Part shown: piece after piece, positions 11,606-23,541 of the stretch
Layout of the letters: every line of letters begins with the position of its first letter
Position numbering within the stretch: position 1 is the first letter of the stretch
Origin: Aphrophora alni
Taxonomy: Eukaryota; Arthropoda; Insecta; Hemiptera; Aphrophoridae
Assembly (NCBI GenBank): GCA_963513935.1
Contig: OY740768.1
Coordinates: forward strand, 13,127,993 to 13,191,992
Reading direction: 5' to 3'
Length of the DNA stretch: 64,000 bases
Translations under genes and position numbers: made by a program
The notes under the pieces: generated by a model
The model's input: only the letters and a program-made list of their open reading frames with translations
What the model was told of the DNA's origin: nothing
The model's database searches: none

Positions 11606-12295
11606 TACAAATGAGTCAATGTTCAAATTTGCTTATTAAATCATGTATAGTTTAAAAGTATGGAACGTCAGTACTGTGTTTAGAAACATTTTATTTAATC
11701 TTTATTTCACAGTATTTGTCTTCATATCACATAATGGTTTCAACCAATCACGTAACATATTATGAATGACACATGAACAAACACGTGACAGATGAATATG
11801 AACACTACAAAATCGTAAAATGACAGGTAGAGTAGAGAGTACCAAGAGAGTAATGTATATGAACACAATCAACGACAAAGTGGTCTTACATGTCTGTAGA
11901 TGGAACACTGTTCATAAATAAGTAAATCACTCTAAAAATAATTGTATTCAAACATAACCTCAAAATTAGAAATAAAATCAGCCTTAAAGATTCTGGTAAA
12001 CCGAATTTATATGACAATTAGAAAAATTAAGCAAATTTGATCAAAATGTTTTAAAAAATGTTCACGAAATTTCAAAATGACGGCCATTTAAAACGGATTA
12101 TTCCTTTATAGGACCTACAGAAAGTTGGAAAAGCTCATTAGTGCAAAGAAGCAAAAAACACAAACTGAATCCACGTCCTGTGACCACGTATATTTTAATT
12201 TACTATAAATATCTCGACGTCACGAAGGTAAAATGTACACGTGTATTAAACCTTTCCATATATTTTACTCTCTGTGTTTCTTATCATATACTTAG
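11606..12295. other. Stretch without recognisable gene
   Basis: The 68-codon minus-strand frame at 11702-11908 resembles nothing known to me. Confidence 0.4.
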
Positions 12296-12460
12296 AAAAC
12301 TGTAAACACTGTCACTAACTTATTTATATACTTTCCCGCCATTACTGCGTCTTTGTGTCATTTCCGTCAAAGTGACTCTACTAAATGTAAACCCAGGCTT
12401 TTGGTATATCAAGAGAAATGCTTTAATAAATGTGTTCACACTGCCTTTGTCGTTTACTTC
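12296..12460 (+). repeat. Dispersed repeat shared with 5550-5700
   Basis: CACTGTCACTAACTTATTTA, ATGTAAACCCAGGCTTTTGG and GTGTTCACACTGCCTTTGTC align with 5550-5700. The 84-codon frame across this copy (12353-12607) is disrupted in the other copy and is not supported as a gene. Confidence 0.7.
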
Positions 12461-13000
12461 TGTCTCACAGTATTAAATTACCTCGGCTGGTATAGTGGAA
12501 CATTTTGTGCGAAACTGTGTGTATACAGAGTGTCCAACAAGTTACGCATTCGATTGGTATTGCTTTCAATTTGGAAGTTCATTTCTATAAATAGTATCAC
12601 CCCTTGATAGTAAATGTATATTTTAAATTATTCTTTTAGGTAATCAGTATATCTTGAGAGAGTGGAGGGTGGTTGATAACAAAAATTCAGTGATTTACAT
12701 GACTGTATTCCAGAGTGTTTGACTAGTGTTCATTTCAAAGCTTTGGTTTATGTCTCACAGTGAACAAAAGTATTAAATTACCTTAGATAAATTAATAAGA
12801 CATTTTGTGAAAAACTGTGTGTACTTTATATATAAAGGGGATGTCAAAAAGTCACACATTAGATATTTTGTTAATTCATTTAATCTGACGTTGTGAGAGT
12901 AAATGTATATTTAAAACAGTTTTCTTATTGGCACATGGAGGGAGAGGATTTGCGGTTTAAATGAATGATTTAAATCTAGTGTTTTCTGTGTTAATTTCAT
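12455..13000 (+). repeat. Diverged tandem duplication, ~290-bp unit
   Basis: TCTCACAGT, AGTATTAAATTACCT, ACATTTTGTG, AACTGTGTGTA and AGTAAATGTATATTT occur in the same order twice, first at 12463-12630 and again at 12750-12920. The second copy has several small insertions. Function unknown. Confidence 0.6.
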
Positions 13001-15745
13001 GGCTTCCATTATCGGTGGCACCAATGCAATTTCCGGTACATATCAAATTTAATCAAAATCTTTAGGGTATAAATATTATGATAAATAAACAAAAGCTTAG
13101 AGTAATTGCAAAATTATATTTTAAGTTAAATTTAAACAAAATTGGCTGAATAGTTTCTAAGATAAGCACTCCTGACAGACAAATAAACGTTTTTTGTAAA
13201 AAATTATAAAGCTTATATCATTAACACAACAGCCCGAAGTAAACGTAGGCCTGCTAAACAACAAAGAGAAAGAAAAACTCTATACTTGTACAGAAATACT
13301 TGTGTGGGAAAATAAAAGCACGAAATTGGTTTTGAAAATCCAGTTTGTAGAGACTAAAATATTAATGCAAATTGTTTGACAGCACACTGTATCTATCTTT
13401 GGCATCTATTTCTTTATTGAGTTCCCGTCTCTGTAAACTCAAGATTTCCTGATTCCCAACTAATTGCAGTTGCTCACTTTTTAACAGCGGAACTACTTTA
13501 AGTACTCATGTGGATCGAACAAGGAAATCAAACATAAAAAACGAGAGCTTCAGTTAATACATCAAACGGAGTCCCTCTGATTAAGCATTAAGGGGCCCAA
13601 AACGTACATCCTAGAGATGTTGTTATTTTATTCCCAATAGAATACTTTTTAACACTACTCGACCTCCCTTCTACGTGATAAAAACATGATTTATATCGTA
13701 GGATTTCTTATAAACTCGGAACTCAGAGCAAGCCTTTATATCACTTCGGTGTTTGTATTTCTTAAAATTTCGAAAATATATTTTTAATTAGGAGAATACA
13801 TTTTAAGTATCTCTGAAATTTGATGATGATATTTTATACTAGTGATTCTGTGAGCTATAGATCTCGGTCCTTGTTGGAAGGATACATTTTTAAAACGATT
13901 ATTTTTATATCAACATCAGAGATAAATTCAAAATTTTATTTTGCAGTACTATAGGAAACAAAAGGACTTTAGTGTATAAGTTATTGTGTTAAAAGTGTCA
14001 TTTGGAAAATCAAGTAACATCTCACATAAACAAATATAAACTTCTTATTAAAAGAAATGTATAGTTTTTATCTATACATTATTCCGAACAACATTAAACT
14101 GAATAGTGCTGGAAATAAACAATCTATGTTCTCTTGGATCTTGATAATATAATGCTGCTGCACTCTGCATGTAAGAAATGTAACTCGTAACTAAGACCTT
14201 TGGTAAAGCCTGAATACATTAGAATACATAAGTTAGAGCAGCTCTATTCTTTGGGCTTAAACATTTACAAAGCATTGCTTCTCTATTCATTTAGCAAAGG
14301 TTATATCTTGTTCAAGTTTCTTAGCTACGAAGCTGTATCATTGTTCTTTGTGTAATGAACAGATAATGATAATCACCGAATGGCCAAGATACTAGGAATT
14401 GAAGTAATCCTTGTACAACAGCGTATAACAGGAATGGCTGGAAGGAGGGAAGCTAACAACATCTAGGTATTATTTAGAGTGTAGCTAGCAAGCAAGTGTT
14501 GGAAACTTGAGAAGTATGCCTAGTAATTTATCAAGCAAAGCGAGTTCCTGTTTTAACTCCACCATTATCCACTTTGTCTGGGCGTATATTTGTTACGGCT
14601 AAACGCGTCTAACAATCAGGCCTGTATTTAATTTATGAATAAAATCCTTTGCAACCAAGCCAAACTATGTTTTTTATTTTATCTTTCTATTTCTTGTTTT
14701 AAAATGGCGTCTAGATAAAACAGTTCTAATTGTCTGAACGGGAATATTCGGATAGTATTATAGCTCGTGAACGAAGCAAGTTTTATCTGAATAAACTAAT
14801 TAAAATCTTCCTTACTTTATTAAAGTTTTGATTTATATGAATTACTTAAAAAAAAGTAACACTGGTTTTTTTATGTGAGCCTCCTCTAGAAATGAATATA
14901 ACTTTATTTTTATGTAACTTCAATGTCAATATTTCTGTCAAAATTCAACAAAGACGTAAAATGTGCGTAATAAAATTATTTAATAGAAACTTTACCTGTA
15001 CAAAAAGTTAATGAAACCCATTTCGATGTGGACATGAAGTAAAACCTTACGAGTGAAAATAAATCCAGTAGACAATATTAACAATACGATAAATTTGGAT
15101 AAAAGGACTCGTTGCCAAAATAAAAGCTAAAAGACTTTAACGACTGTACAAAGAACACATATATAAAGGAAAATTATTAAACAGACTGTGCAAAAAATAC
15201 CAACAAGGCAAACACCTCAGAATTTACAACGTTTCCAGTAGAATGATAACATAAAAAAGGATTTAAAAATTTAAGATATTCAGAAACAGTTAAAGTGCAC
15301 AAGATAGTGCTTATTAGCTTTTGTTTTTTACCTAAAAGCCACCATGGCTTGTGAAACTTTTGCTCTTTTAATGTCATGAAAACCCGCATCCCTCTCTAAC
15401 CTATCAATCTTATCTCCTCGATATTCATCAAAACAAAATCAATAATAAAATTATTATCAACCGACAAGTAGTCTATGAGACAATTGTTTTAATATGTATA
15501 TTAAATGAGAATTGTTTATTTGAATAAAACATTGTTAAAGGGTAATAATTACCTGAAAAAGTACATCTGTACATAATATAATTAACAAGATTTATAAACA
15601 TTTCAAATACATATGCAAACTTGACTATCATTTGCAGTGAATGGAATTTTGAAGATATAATAAACTGTTTAATGTCTATTTAAACGTACTCGTATACTAA
15701 AATTAACAATAAATCAATCAGTCAATAAAATTATCAACTTTAGTT
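13001..15745. other. Long stretch without recognisable gene
   Basis: I found no repeat match, no protein motif and no RNA gene. The 70-codon minus-strand frame at 15177-15389 is unsupported. Confidence 0.45.
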
Positions 15746-15946
15746 ATCATATTGCGGAAAACCAAGAGTTAATAATTATATCTTCTCTCTACTTTGTAGG
15801 GAGTTTCGAACACTTGAGGTTTAATTCGTTTTATAGACTAGATTCGTTAGCCCAAGCTGAGTTCGAGCTCTAGAGTTCGTTAACCCTAGAGTTCGAGCTC
15901 TCTACAAGGCAGAGAGAACGTAAATTTTGGTTTTCCGCAAAATGAT
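15746..15946. mobile_element. Small MITE-like element with ~20-bp inverted ends
   Basis: The ends are inverted repeats: ATCATATTGCGGAAAACCAA at 15746-15765 against the reverse complement of 15927-15946, with one mismatch. Imperfect pairing continues inward over the TCTCTCTACTTTGTAGGGAG stretch and its counterpart near 15893-15917. The centre repeats GAGTTCGAGCTCTAGAGTTC. No reading frame. The target duplication is unclear. Confidence 0.6.
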
Positions 15947-17759
15947 TAACTTGATTATTACATGATTAACTTATAATTGGTAATTTAATTTCGTTTGTCC
16001 ATTTTATGCGCCTTTTTGTCTCACATTTTTAGTTTTGACTTGTTTAGTTTTCAAATTTAGTTGCTTGAAAATGCCTAACGGCGAAACATAAATATGTCGC
16101 AATTAAAGCTGTTTTGTGGAATTGAATAATCGTCTCATTAATTCCATTTTTTCTACCTGTTTGTTTGATGGTATCTAAAATTATAACTGTTCCAATTCTA
16201 TGTAAGTACATTATGGGTAGGTTTAGTCTATTCATTAAGGTCAGGTTTAATTGAAATTATTTTTTTAGTTCCCCAAGTTAAAACAATTTGTCTGTATTGG
16301 TAACATGAAAATTTTCAATATTTTTTATCCATTTTCTTAAAATTTTAAGTGGCAACACATATTTTTTCAGTGACAACATTTGTGTATGATTTGAATGCTA
16401 TTGGAACAGAAAACATTTTTGAAATCAGTGCAGTAGTTCCATAATATTTGATGAAAAGTAGGAAATTCAGGATTTATGATCTAATTTAAGCATTTTTTGA
16501 AAATTTTCAGCTAAAACATATGAATTGTAAGTGAAAAAATCAATGTATGATTTACTACACACCATTGGAAATTAAATATTTTAAAAAGTCGGTGCAGTAG
16601 TTCCCAATTAAAATTTAAGAATTTTTACTAGCAAATAAGAGAAAATGTTTACTCTCCTGTATACTTTTTGACTTTTGGTAAAAACATACTTTTTATCAAT
16701 AACAAAACTTTTATTAGAATTATTATATCCTTTTAAGTTTCAAAGTCATAAATGGTTTTAGTTTGAAAATCGTACTAATTTTATTTTGAGTTATGTGATT
16801 CGCGTCAAACCAAAGTAGCTGACATTGATTTGCTGAGTCCACATGGACACATGACTTGTTTGCATAAGAGTTCTCACAGCAATCTCTTCATGCTGACACA
16901 ATATTAAAACTGAAAATATTGTTTACAAAGAGGCCCTCAGACAAAAAGTATTTCTATTATGTCTTCTCATTATCTCTTCGCTCCCCTATCTATTTAAGGG
17001 TAAAGAAAGATATGTTAAATTGAAAAAAAAAATGAATCTTAGTAGACTTAATTCATTAAAATGGTCTATATTGTATCAATCTAACTACAAATATCCTGTT
17101 ACACAAATCGTAATACACTATCCTGAGCTTTACACATTAAAATTGCAAATTGTGTACTTGAAACAGAAGAAGTTGAAAGTAAAATATGCAAACAAAGCTC
17201 AACATGAGCAGAGGTAAAATATAAATTACCTCACTTCACCCCAAAAAAATGATTCTAAACATTTTAGGCATTTTAAATTGTTTCTTGTTTTGTTTCTTTT
17301 ATTCCTTTTAAAATTCGATTTATATCTTATTACTAATTAGCTTGCTACAATAGCAATAATAATTCATTTTCTTCCATACCATGTAGTATGTATTTTATTT
17401 TTTAAACTTCAGTTTTAGAACAAACATACTGTGGCTTTTAATTAATTCCTGAAAAATTATTCCTATAATAATCGTTTTAGTATAGGAATATATACCAATA
17501 TGCATATAATGATTAGAATATACTAATCACTTTATACTCTAAAACATTCTCAGCTAAATTAACAAATGCCAAGCTCTTTAACGAATATTATATAACACTA
17601 ATTTTGCTTCGAAAAGAGAAGAAAATTACAAATTTATTTCAACAACCAGATTAGAAAACCATGAACGTTTTTAATCGTTTTGTATATTGTCAAATAATTG
17701 TCTCTATTTTTTAAATATCTGCACACAATGGATCTGCAGTGAATACTAGTACAGAGTAT
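15947..17759. other. Long stretch without recognisable gene; weak internal duplication
   Basis: Two related blocks at about 16370-16440 and 16530-16610 share GTGTATGATTT (ATGTATGATTT), CTATTGGAA (CCATTGGAA) and GTGCAGTAGTTCC. Small frames at 16044-16235 (minus) and 17020-17217 (plus) have no recognisable content. Confidence 0.4.
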
Positions 17760-18339
17760 GAGATATATTTCTGAAATGCTATTTAAACTGTCTTCTATCT
17801 ACAGAGCCTTGGGACCTGGCAATTTACTTTATTAACAATGTTAAAGTGAACCTTTTAAAACTTCATTCCCAGCTAAAACATAATAAAAGTAGTCTTACGT
17901 TAATTAGCTTTCATTTTTAAAGGAGAAAATTTTGTTTTAAAGATATAATAAAAATAGAATTTTAATTCGAATTGTAAAAGTTTATCCTTAGAAAAGAAAT
18001 AATATTATTTTAGATTAGTATAAAACTGCGCTTTCCTAACTGTCCTGATTCTGATAGGCCAATTATCATCTAAAGGATTATTTTCATTTCGAATTTATAA
18101 AGCAATGGTGGAACTTTCAAGCATTTTCTATTCTCCATTTTAAAGACCTCTACGTATTCACATTTTTAAATAAGTGGAAAAGAAAAATACATTTCGTCAT
18201 TCTGATTCAGAAAAAAAAATTTTTTTTAATATATGCTGAGAAAAATTCCAATCATTAATAACGAAAGCGTTACCATAGTGATCAGTATAACAAAAACTAA
18301 GAGCTAACTAACTTAAAAATGATAAAATATGCAAATTTA
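17760..18339 (+). repeat. Old dispersed repeat R, first part of the interrupted copy
   Basis: The reverse complement of this stretch is found at about 29430-29968. Shared landmarks include TAGTCTTACGTTAATTAG near 17891, ATAGTGATCAGTATAACAAA near 18277 and GCTATTTAAACT near 17778. The copy is cut after about 18310 by later insertions and resumes at 21309. No coding capacity seen. Confidence 0.65.
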
Positions 18340-18392
18340 AAGATAATAAAACACAATTTTTTATTTTGTACTATCCACTTTTTATTAGTGTA

Positions 18393-18432
18393 GCCGACCA
18401 ATGGTTTCGCCTGCTAAGGCATTGACGAGGCT
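18393..18432 (-). ncRNA. Hammerhead-like motif, left arm
   Basis: Mirror image of the motif at 19408-19446: stem I GCC/GGC, UCGUCAAU, stem II GCCT-TAGC-AGGC, GAAA, CC-ATT-GG and UC, read on the minus strand. Confidence 0.5.
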
Positions 18433-18569
18433 GTATTACAGACTGAAGAAAAGAAAACCTTAAAACTAGAGGGTGAGAGTTAGGATACAAATAATGGAAG
18501 GTTGGGGAAATACCCGGCCTGGGCAATGACCATAGGAACAATACATATTGGGAAAACCAGTTGATTGTT

Positions 18570-19112
18570 CTAAGTACAAATAACTTTTAAAGGTTTTACT
18601 AATGGAGAGTTATACAAATCTAACTGGTCATTTAAAACTAAACTAGGATTACAGTATCTTATTCTTTTAATTTCTAAGCTCTCCAAAGCATTCAATTTCC
18701 TACCTTTATTATCAAAATGTAATATTTTAAAATCTACACTCGAATTAAAATCAGACACTTGATGTATTCTTAAATGATTTGAAAAACTGGAATCTTCATA
18801 TCCTAACCGCCAACTTCTTTCATGTTCACTTAATCCAGATTTAAAATTACGTCCTGTTTGACCTACATAACATGAATTACAAATTTTGCAAGTTATCTTA
18901 TATACACCACTTCTCAACATTTTGTTAATTTTATCTTTAGAATTATTTAAAATCTTACCTAAACTATTACTACAATAAAATGCCGGCCTACACTCTGTTT
19001 CCCTATTTAAAATATTTCCAACTTTTTGGCTAACATTTCCTAGATAGTTAACTTTCCGCCATTTAGCGCTATTTTTAACTGAAGTTGGAAAAATAAGTTG
19101 CCCTGCATTCAT
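18570..19112 (-). CDS. PLE GIY-YIG endonuclease domain, 5'-truncated
   Basis: A 180-residue frame ending in a stop at 18570-18572. Residues about 85-120 contain GVYKITCKICNSCYVGQTGR, the GIY-YIG nuclease core in its Penelope-like form: GVY and YVGQTG strands, a CxxC just before them, then a downstream arginine (GRNFKSGLSEHERSW). In intact Penelope-like elements this domain lies at the C-terminus of a single polyprotein after the reverse transcriptase and nicks target DNA for priming. Here the reverse transcriptase is absent: the first ATG is simply the first methionine after the truncation point, so this is a fragment and not a functional gene. No stop interrupts it, which fits recent insertion. 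It lies within a TSD-bounded insertion and reads outward to the left. Confidence 0.85.
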   Translation of the reverse strand: MNAGQLIFPTSVKNSAKWRKVNYLGNVSQKVGNILNRETECRPAFYCSNSLGKILNNSKDKINKMLRSGVYKITCKICNSCYVGQTGRNFKSGLSEHERSWRLGYEDSSFSNHLRIHQVSDFNSSVDFKILHFDNKGRKLNALESLEIKRIRYCNPSLVLNDQLDLYNSPLVKPLKVICT

Positions 19113-19407
19113 CTTAAGTTTTTCTTTAGCATTTTATTAATAATGTTATAATAAAAATGTTATTATAAAAATAATTATTATAATAATTATTATTAATTTA
19201 GTTTTAAATGACCAGTTAGATTTGTATAACTCTCCATTAGTAAAACCTTTAAAAGTTATTTGTACTTAGAACAATCAACTGGTTTTCCCAATATGTATTG
19301 TTCCTATGGTCATTGCCCAGGCCGGGTATTTCCCCAACCTTCCATTCTTTGTATCCTAACTCCCACCCTCTAGTTTTAAGGTTTTCTTTTCTTCAGTCTG
19401 TAATACA

Positions 19408-19446
19408 GCCTCGTCAATGCCTTAGCAGGCGAAACCATTGGTCGGC
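19408..19446 (+). ncRNA. Hammerhead-like motif, right arm
   Basis: Stem I GCC (408-410 of 19 kb) with GGC (19444-19446); core UCGUCAAU at 19411-19418; stem II GCCT-TAGC-AGGC at 19419-19430; GAAA at 19431-19434; stem III CC-ATT-GG; UC at 19442-19443 as the cleavage dinucleotide. The layout is that of a hammerhead with a two-pair stem III, but the CUGANGA box has diverged. Confidence 0.5.
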
Positions 19447-19557
19447 TAGACTAATAAAAAGTGGATAGTACAAAATAAAAAATTGTGTTTTATTATCTTT
19501 AAACATGGAATTCCACCAAGGACCATCGGTCTCAACAGTAATGAAAATGCAAATTTA

Positions 19558-19730
19558 GGTTACTATGAAATTAATATACTTTTTTCTTTTTTTCGTAGGA
19601 AGTATTTCGTCTATAGATACAATATTGTACACTATCTTTCATTCACACAAAAACAAGAGTATTCACACACACAATCCGTGATAGTTTACAGCAATCCTGT
19701 TAAAATATATAGATATAAAATAGTGTCGCT
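19558..19730. repeat. Remnant of repeat R or mariner flank
   Basis: Short stretch between the PLE duplication and the mariner end. It should be the continuation of repeat R, but only weak similarity to 29200-29430 is visible. Confidence 0.3.
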
Positions 19731-21308
19731 ATGCCTGACATGTGGAACACTAAAAACTTGACACTTTACCGTTATGTTACATAGATATGTAAAAAAGCAC
19801 CCATTAGTTTCATTTTGTATGGTTAATCAAAACAAAATGGCGGAATAACAAAAAGAAGATTAATCTTCTGGATAGAACCACTTGCTCCCACAATGCAATG
19901 AAAAATGCGCATTGCCATCTGTTGAATCTCGATCAGCTGTTTTTTTTGTTAACACACGACAATGAAACAATTTGATAGTTGTATTCAATAAGTCTATGTG
20001 TGATATCTAACACCGAAACAAGGAATTCTTTAATTGAACCAAAAGTGAAATGTTGTTATTGCGCTACTACTGTCTTTGAAAATGAATATGATGCGATAAG
20101 GTTTTTTCAAAGAACCTACATCCATCAAAAAAATCAATTCATAAATAAAAACTATGTTACTAGAAACTGGATCATTTTCAAAGAAATACCATAGATTTTT
20201 TTAACACAGAAAATGAAGAGCTTGCATGTGCTACTTTACTGAAATCTCCAAACAGGCCTAATTCACATAGAAAAGTTGCATTCGTTGCTGGGTTACCAAA
20301 ACCGTCAGTTTAAAGGTATACCAAGAAATACAAAATAAATTTATATAAAACTGATTTAGTTCACGAACTGCTGTAAGATGATCGAGACTGTTTGAAGATA
20401 AAATTGAAAAGCTTGAAGAAGATGCAGAGTGGTATGAAGGAATTATATTCTCAGATAAAGCTACATTTCACCGAACAGGATTAGTAAACAAACATAATTG
20501 TAATTATTATAACACACAAAATCCACATTACACTCTTATACAAAGAGGGCTTGAAAACAAAGGGAATCTGTCTGGGCTGCCGTCACCAAGGATGGTGTTT
20601 TATCGTATGAGATATCCCATCAGAGAATGACTGGAGACAGATATTCATTCATATTAACCGATCATCTTACTAACCTCATCTTGGAAATGAGGGAAATGGA
20701 GCTCCTCCTGATTATGATAATATGCCCAAAGCAGTTTTAGATCGAGATCTTCCCAACAGTTGGGATAGGTCGTGACAGCAACTTCATGAACTGGGCTCCA
20801 AGATCCCCACCACTGTTGGATTCTTTGTGATTTTTTTATAGAGGTTTTTGAAAGGAAATGTTTATTTTCACCTTAAAGCGATATGCGATGGATTAATACA
20901 CCTAATTGAAGAGGAATTACTGTTGACACCCCGGCAATTTTCAAAAGAGCTTATGACTCCTTTTTTATTTCGTTTCTATCAGTGCATAGCTATTTATGGA
21001 CATCAATTCAAATAAAAAGTCAAACTTGGATCAATAATAATTTATTTCTTTACTTTTCTTTGATAAGTTTTACACAATTTTCATATTATTTACAAATCAA
21101 CAATTTACACAAGTTATACAAAAACTTGTTTGGTGTAAAGTACATTTATTTTGTTATTCAGCCATATTGTTTTATTGTTCATAAAAAAACGAAACTCGAG
21201 AGTGCATTTTTTACATATGAATATAACTGTAAAGTGTCAAGTTTGTAGAGTGATCCATATGTCCGGCATATTAATTCAAAAAAAGTGACCTCTTCGTGGG
21301 ACACCCCA
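19731..21308 (+). mobile_element. Degenerate mariner element with eroded inverted ends
   Basis: Inverted ends: ATGCCTGACATGTGGA with AACTTGACACTTTAC at 19731-19770 matches the reverse complement of 21225-21270 (ATGCCGGACATATGGA, AACTTGACACTTTAC). The right end extends to a GGGGTGTCCCACGAAG-type terminus read on the minus strand; the left end is shorter and more decayed. A transposase pseudogene lies inside. The right boundary falls exactly where repeat R resumes. Confidence 0.75.
20030..20995 (+). pseudogene. Mariner-family transposase pseudogene
   Basis: Pieces in different frames follow mariner order. An N-terminal helix-turn-helix part reads FFQRTYIHQKNQFINKNYV, followed by a stretch similar to the 'SRKVALLLGIPKTSVQR' region. 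The first catalytic block is EWYEGIIFSDKATFHRTG near 20433, with the catalytic D in FSDKATFH. The second block appears as GNGAPPDYDNMPKAVLDRD near 20689, where the usual catalytic aspartate of (Q)DGAPPH is N. A third part resembles the ...FKGNVYFHLKAI C-terminus. Several frameshifts and stops separate them, so it is dead. In mariner elements the enzyme cuts and pastes at TA sites. The 71-codon frame at 19979-20194 is its N-terminal piece. Confidence 0.85.
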
Positions 21309-21650
21309 TTTAAAGAATTATCAGAGTCAATAATATAACACAGATTAGCTCAATCGAAATCTTTTGAACAGCTGATTTCATTTTATTAAGTTAAATCTGA
21401 GGTTATATTTACGTTGTTGCTCGAAACCATTGTGAAAACATTTTGTGCACTGCCAACTTACAAAGATGTGTGGTAATTTCAACTTTGGAGAGAATGTTGT
21501 ACAGGAACTTGTTTACAAAAGAAACTAGCTCCATAACACGAGAAACTTAGGTTCCAAACATAAATCAGCTGTCATTTGTTTAAGCAAGTAATTTGTCCTA
21601 ACGTAGGCCACTTCATAAGTGTATTCATTACCTGTTATGACCTATAATAT
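21309..21650 (+). repeat. Old dispersed repeat R, second part
   Basis: AAAGAATTATCAGAGTC at 21311 onward and later landmarks GTGTGGTAATTTCAA, GAGAGAATGTTGTACAGGAA, CATAAATCAGCTGTC and AAGCAAGTAATTTGTCCTAA are the reverse complement of 28905-29165. Together with 17760-18310 this makes one ancestral repeat, split by later insertions. Confidence 0.75.
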
Positions 21651-21659
21651 AGTTAGTAA

Positions 21660-21745
21660 TATAATTTATGACAAACTGTGCTAAAACATTGCACAAACAT
21701 TCTCACACACACACACGTTCATAAAACCAAATACTAACCGGAAAA
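21660..21745 (+). repeat. Short dispersed repeat shared with 7045-7120
   Basis: See the matching copy at 7045: ACTGTGC.AAAACATTGCAC and TTCTCACACAC. Ends in a short CA run. Confidence 0.55.
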
Positions 21746-23473
21746 CCTATTTATTTCTAATAAGAAAAAATGCCATTTTTTTTCGTTGTAAAATTTCTTG
21801 AGTGTAAAAATCTTAATATTTTCGTAATGTAAAGAACGTTGTGTGGGTCAAAAAATTGATGTTAAATTTTTCGAGTAAATATCACTTTTAATGTTTATAT
21901 ATTCGAGATATATTTCATACTGCATAAATTTTGCTTTAAAAAGAAACTACAATCCTGTTCCTAGTAATTTACAGTATCGTGGGTTAGGTGTATTGAATAA
22001 CTATTGTTAATTGTAGGATTTTACATCACAAGGCATTGTTAGGGGAGTTTAGTAAACAAATGATTCCACTTGATCTGTATTTATTACTGGGGTAAGGTGA
22101 GGGGAATTGCTTTTATAACCACAACACAGAAAGCGTACATGCACAGTTGTATTTTTAGAATCTTGAGAGGGCGGTAAATTAGAGTTACTCAAAGACTAAA
22201 CAACTTAATAGGTCTACTTGGCTGCATCGTTATTCCAAATTTCGAACTAAAAGCCAAAACTACATTGCTCAACTATCACACTATAACCCAACCAGCTTTA
22301 ATGAGGGTTTATTTCATAAACCAAACAACAACTAGTAAACTATATTTAGTTACTGAAAAATAGCTTTACTAACTGTTTAAAATATCACCTACTCACGTGG
22401 AGCATGCCAGATCTGAACATCGAACTACCTCCAAATCCACCCATAAAGGCAGAAAAATTACGCGAATAACCTCCCAGTATATTTACGCCACCAGTAAAAC
22501 TCCCCCAGGAGAGGACCCCACTAATTTCGATGAGAACTTCTTGCGGTTAGATATCATTCGTTCAGAAACTCACTCTGTGTCTAAAAAGCCGCTTCATTCC
22601 TCCCCACTGGGATAAGAAGACGGTGTCGTATCCCGATTCCAGCTGACCGTGTAATCAAATCTTAAGTCTTACAGACAATCAAACTGCTATGGTCTGCTGC
22701 TTAGTTACAAAATTACGGCTAATTAATCGACCGCTATGCAGTATAGAATTATTTACGATCAGTCTGGGATCGAACTATACAAGAGTTATTATCTTTGTTT
22801 CACAATTGTAAACCATTGCAACCCGTGAGATGTCCACGTTTTTATCTTTAAAATTAGGGAAGAACACAACTATCCATATTAAGCGCACTGTATATTTACT
22901 TTAATTATTCAATATTAATTAACTGAATCTATAATTTGAAATTTTAGCTACAAAAATAAACATAATTTTATTTACAGATTTAAAAAACAAAATTTAGTTT
23001 TATTCCCCCTCTCCTTTTCTCACAACACAATGACCCAGTAAGAAAGAGAGAGATGCTTGTAGTAACAAACAAATCCAATTTCTCAACGTGACAAAATAGA
23101 TTTCCTTGTATATTAGTCATGTGACATATTAAACTTCTCACCACAGATAATGCATCAACTTCATGGGTTTAACTCCCGCCCCAAAACAAGTCTTTGTGTT
23201 TTTTATAATAGATCCAAAAATAAAATGGCGACACAGAATTGTTTCTTTTTTTGTATTTCAATGTCTCAAAAATTAATTTTCAAATTTCAAATTATGTTAT
23301 TCGAGTCATATGTACTGAATAAAGGAATTTTGTTTCAAGCAATTTATAATTTGTAGGCTTTTAAGAGTATAGATAATACAACAATTATAAGAGTTACATA
23401 AATAATTTGGATGAATCCCGTTGGCTAAACCCGTTGAGAAATTTCCTACAAAAAAATCCCTCAATTAATTTCT
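21746..23473. other. Long stretch without recognisable gene
   Basis: Contains two modest frames (22397-22615 and 23150-23356) without recognisable domains. No repeat match found. Confidence 0.4.
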
Positions 23474-23476
23474 AAA

Positions 23477-23535
<59 letters not shown>
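23474..23535. repeat. A-run followed by (TA)n microsatellite
   Basis: About 21 A residues are followed by about 20 TA units. Confidence 0.95.

Positions 23536-23541
<6 letters not shown>

Larger units (their letters stand above)
18329..19557. mobile_element. Penelope-like element, head-to-head pair with 11-bp target duplication
   Basis: ATGCAAATTTA occurs at 18329-18339 and 19547-19557. Between them, arms of about 300 bp (18340-18643 minus, 19193-19503 plus) are inverted copies with very few differences, and an AT-rich junction lies at 19113-19193. The left copy is longer and keeps a 180-codon GIY-YIG frame. The right copy keeps only the last 22 codons (LVLNDQ...KVICT), the 3' untranslated region, a hammerhead-like motif and the 3' end ...CTCAACAGTAATGAAA. 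The same 3' end closes the single copy at 52460-52684. I infer two 5'-truncated copies joined 5' to 5'. The high arm identity suggests a young insertion. Confidence 0.85.

Noticed and set aside
18421..18470. A second hammerhead on the strand opposite the PLE tail (TTGACGAG, hairpin CTGTA/TTACAG, GAAG)
   Set aside because: The GAAA box, stem III and cleavage site are not in place; the reading on the other strand fits far better.
18360..19500. Long terminal repeats of an LTR retrotransposon
   Set aside because: The two ~300-bp copies are inverted, not direct, and carry GIY-YIG coding ends, so a paired Penelope-like insertion explains them better.
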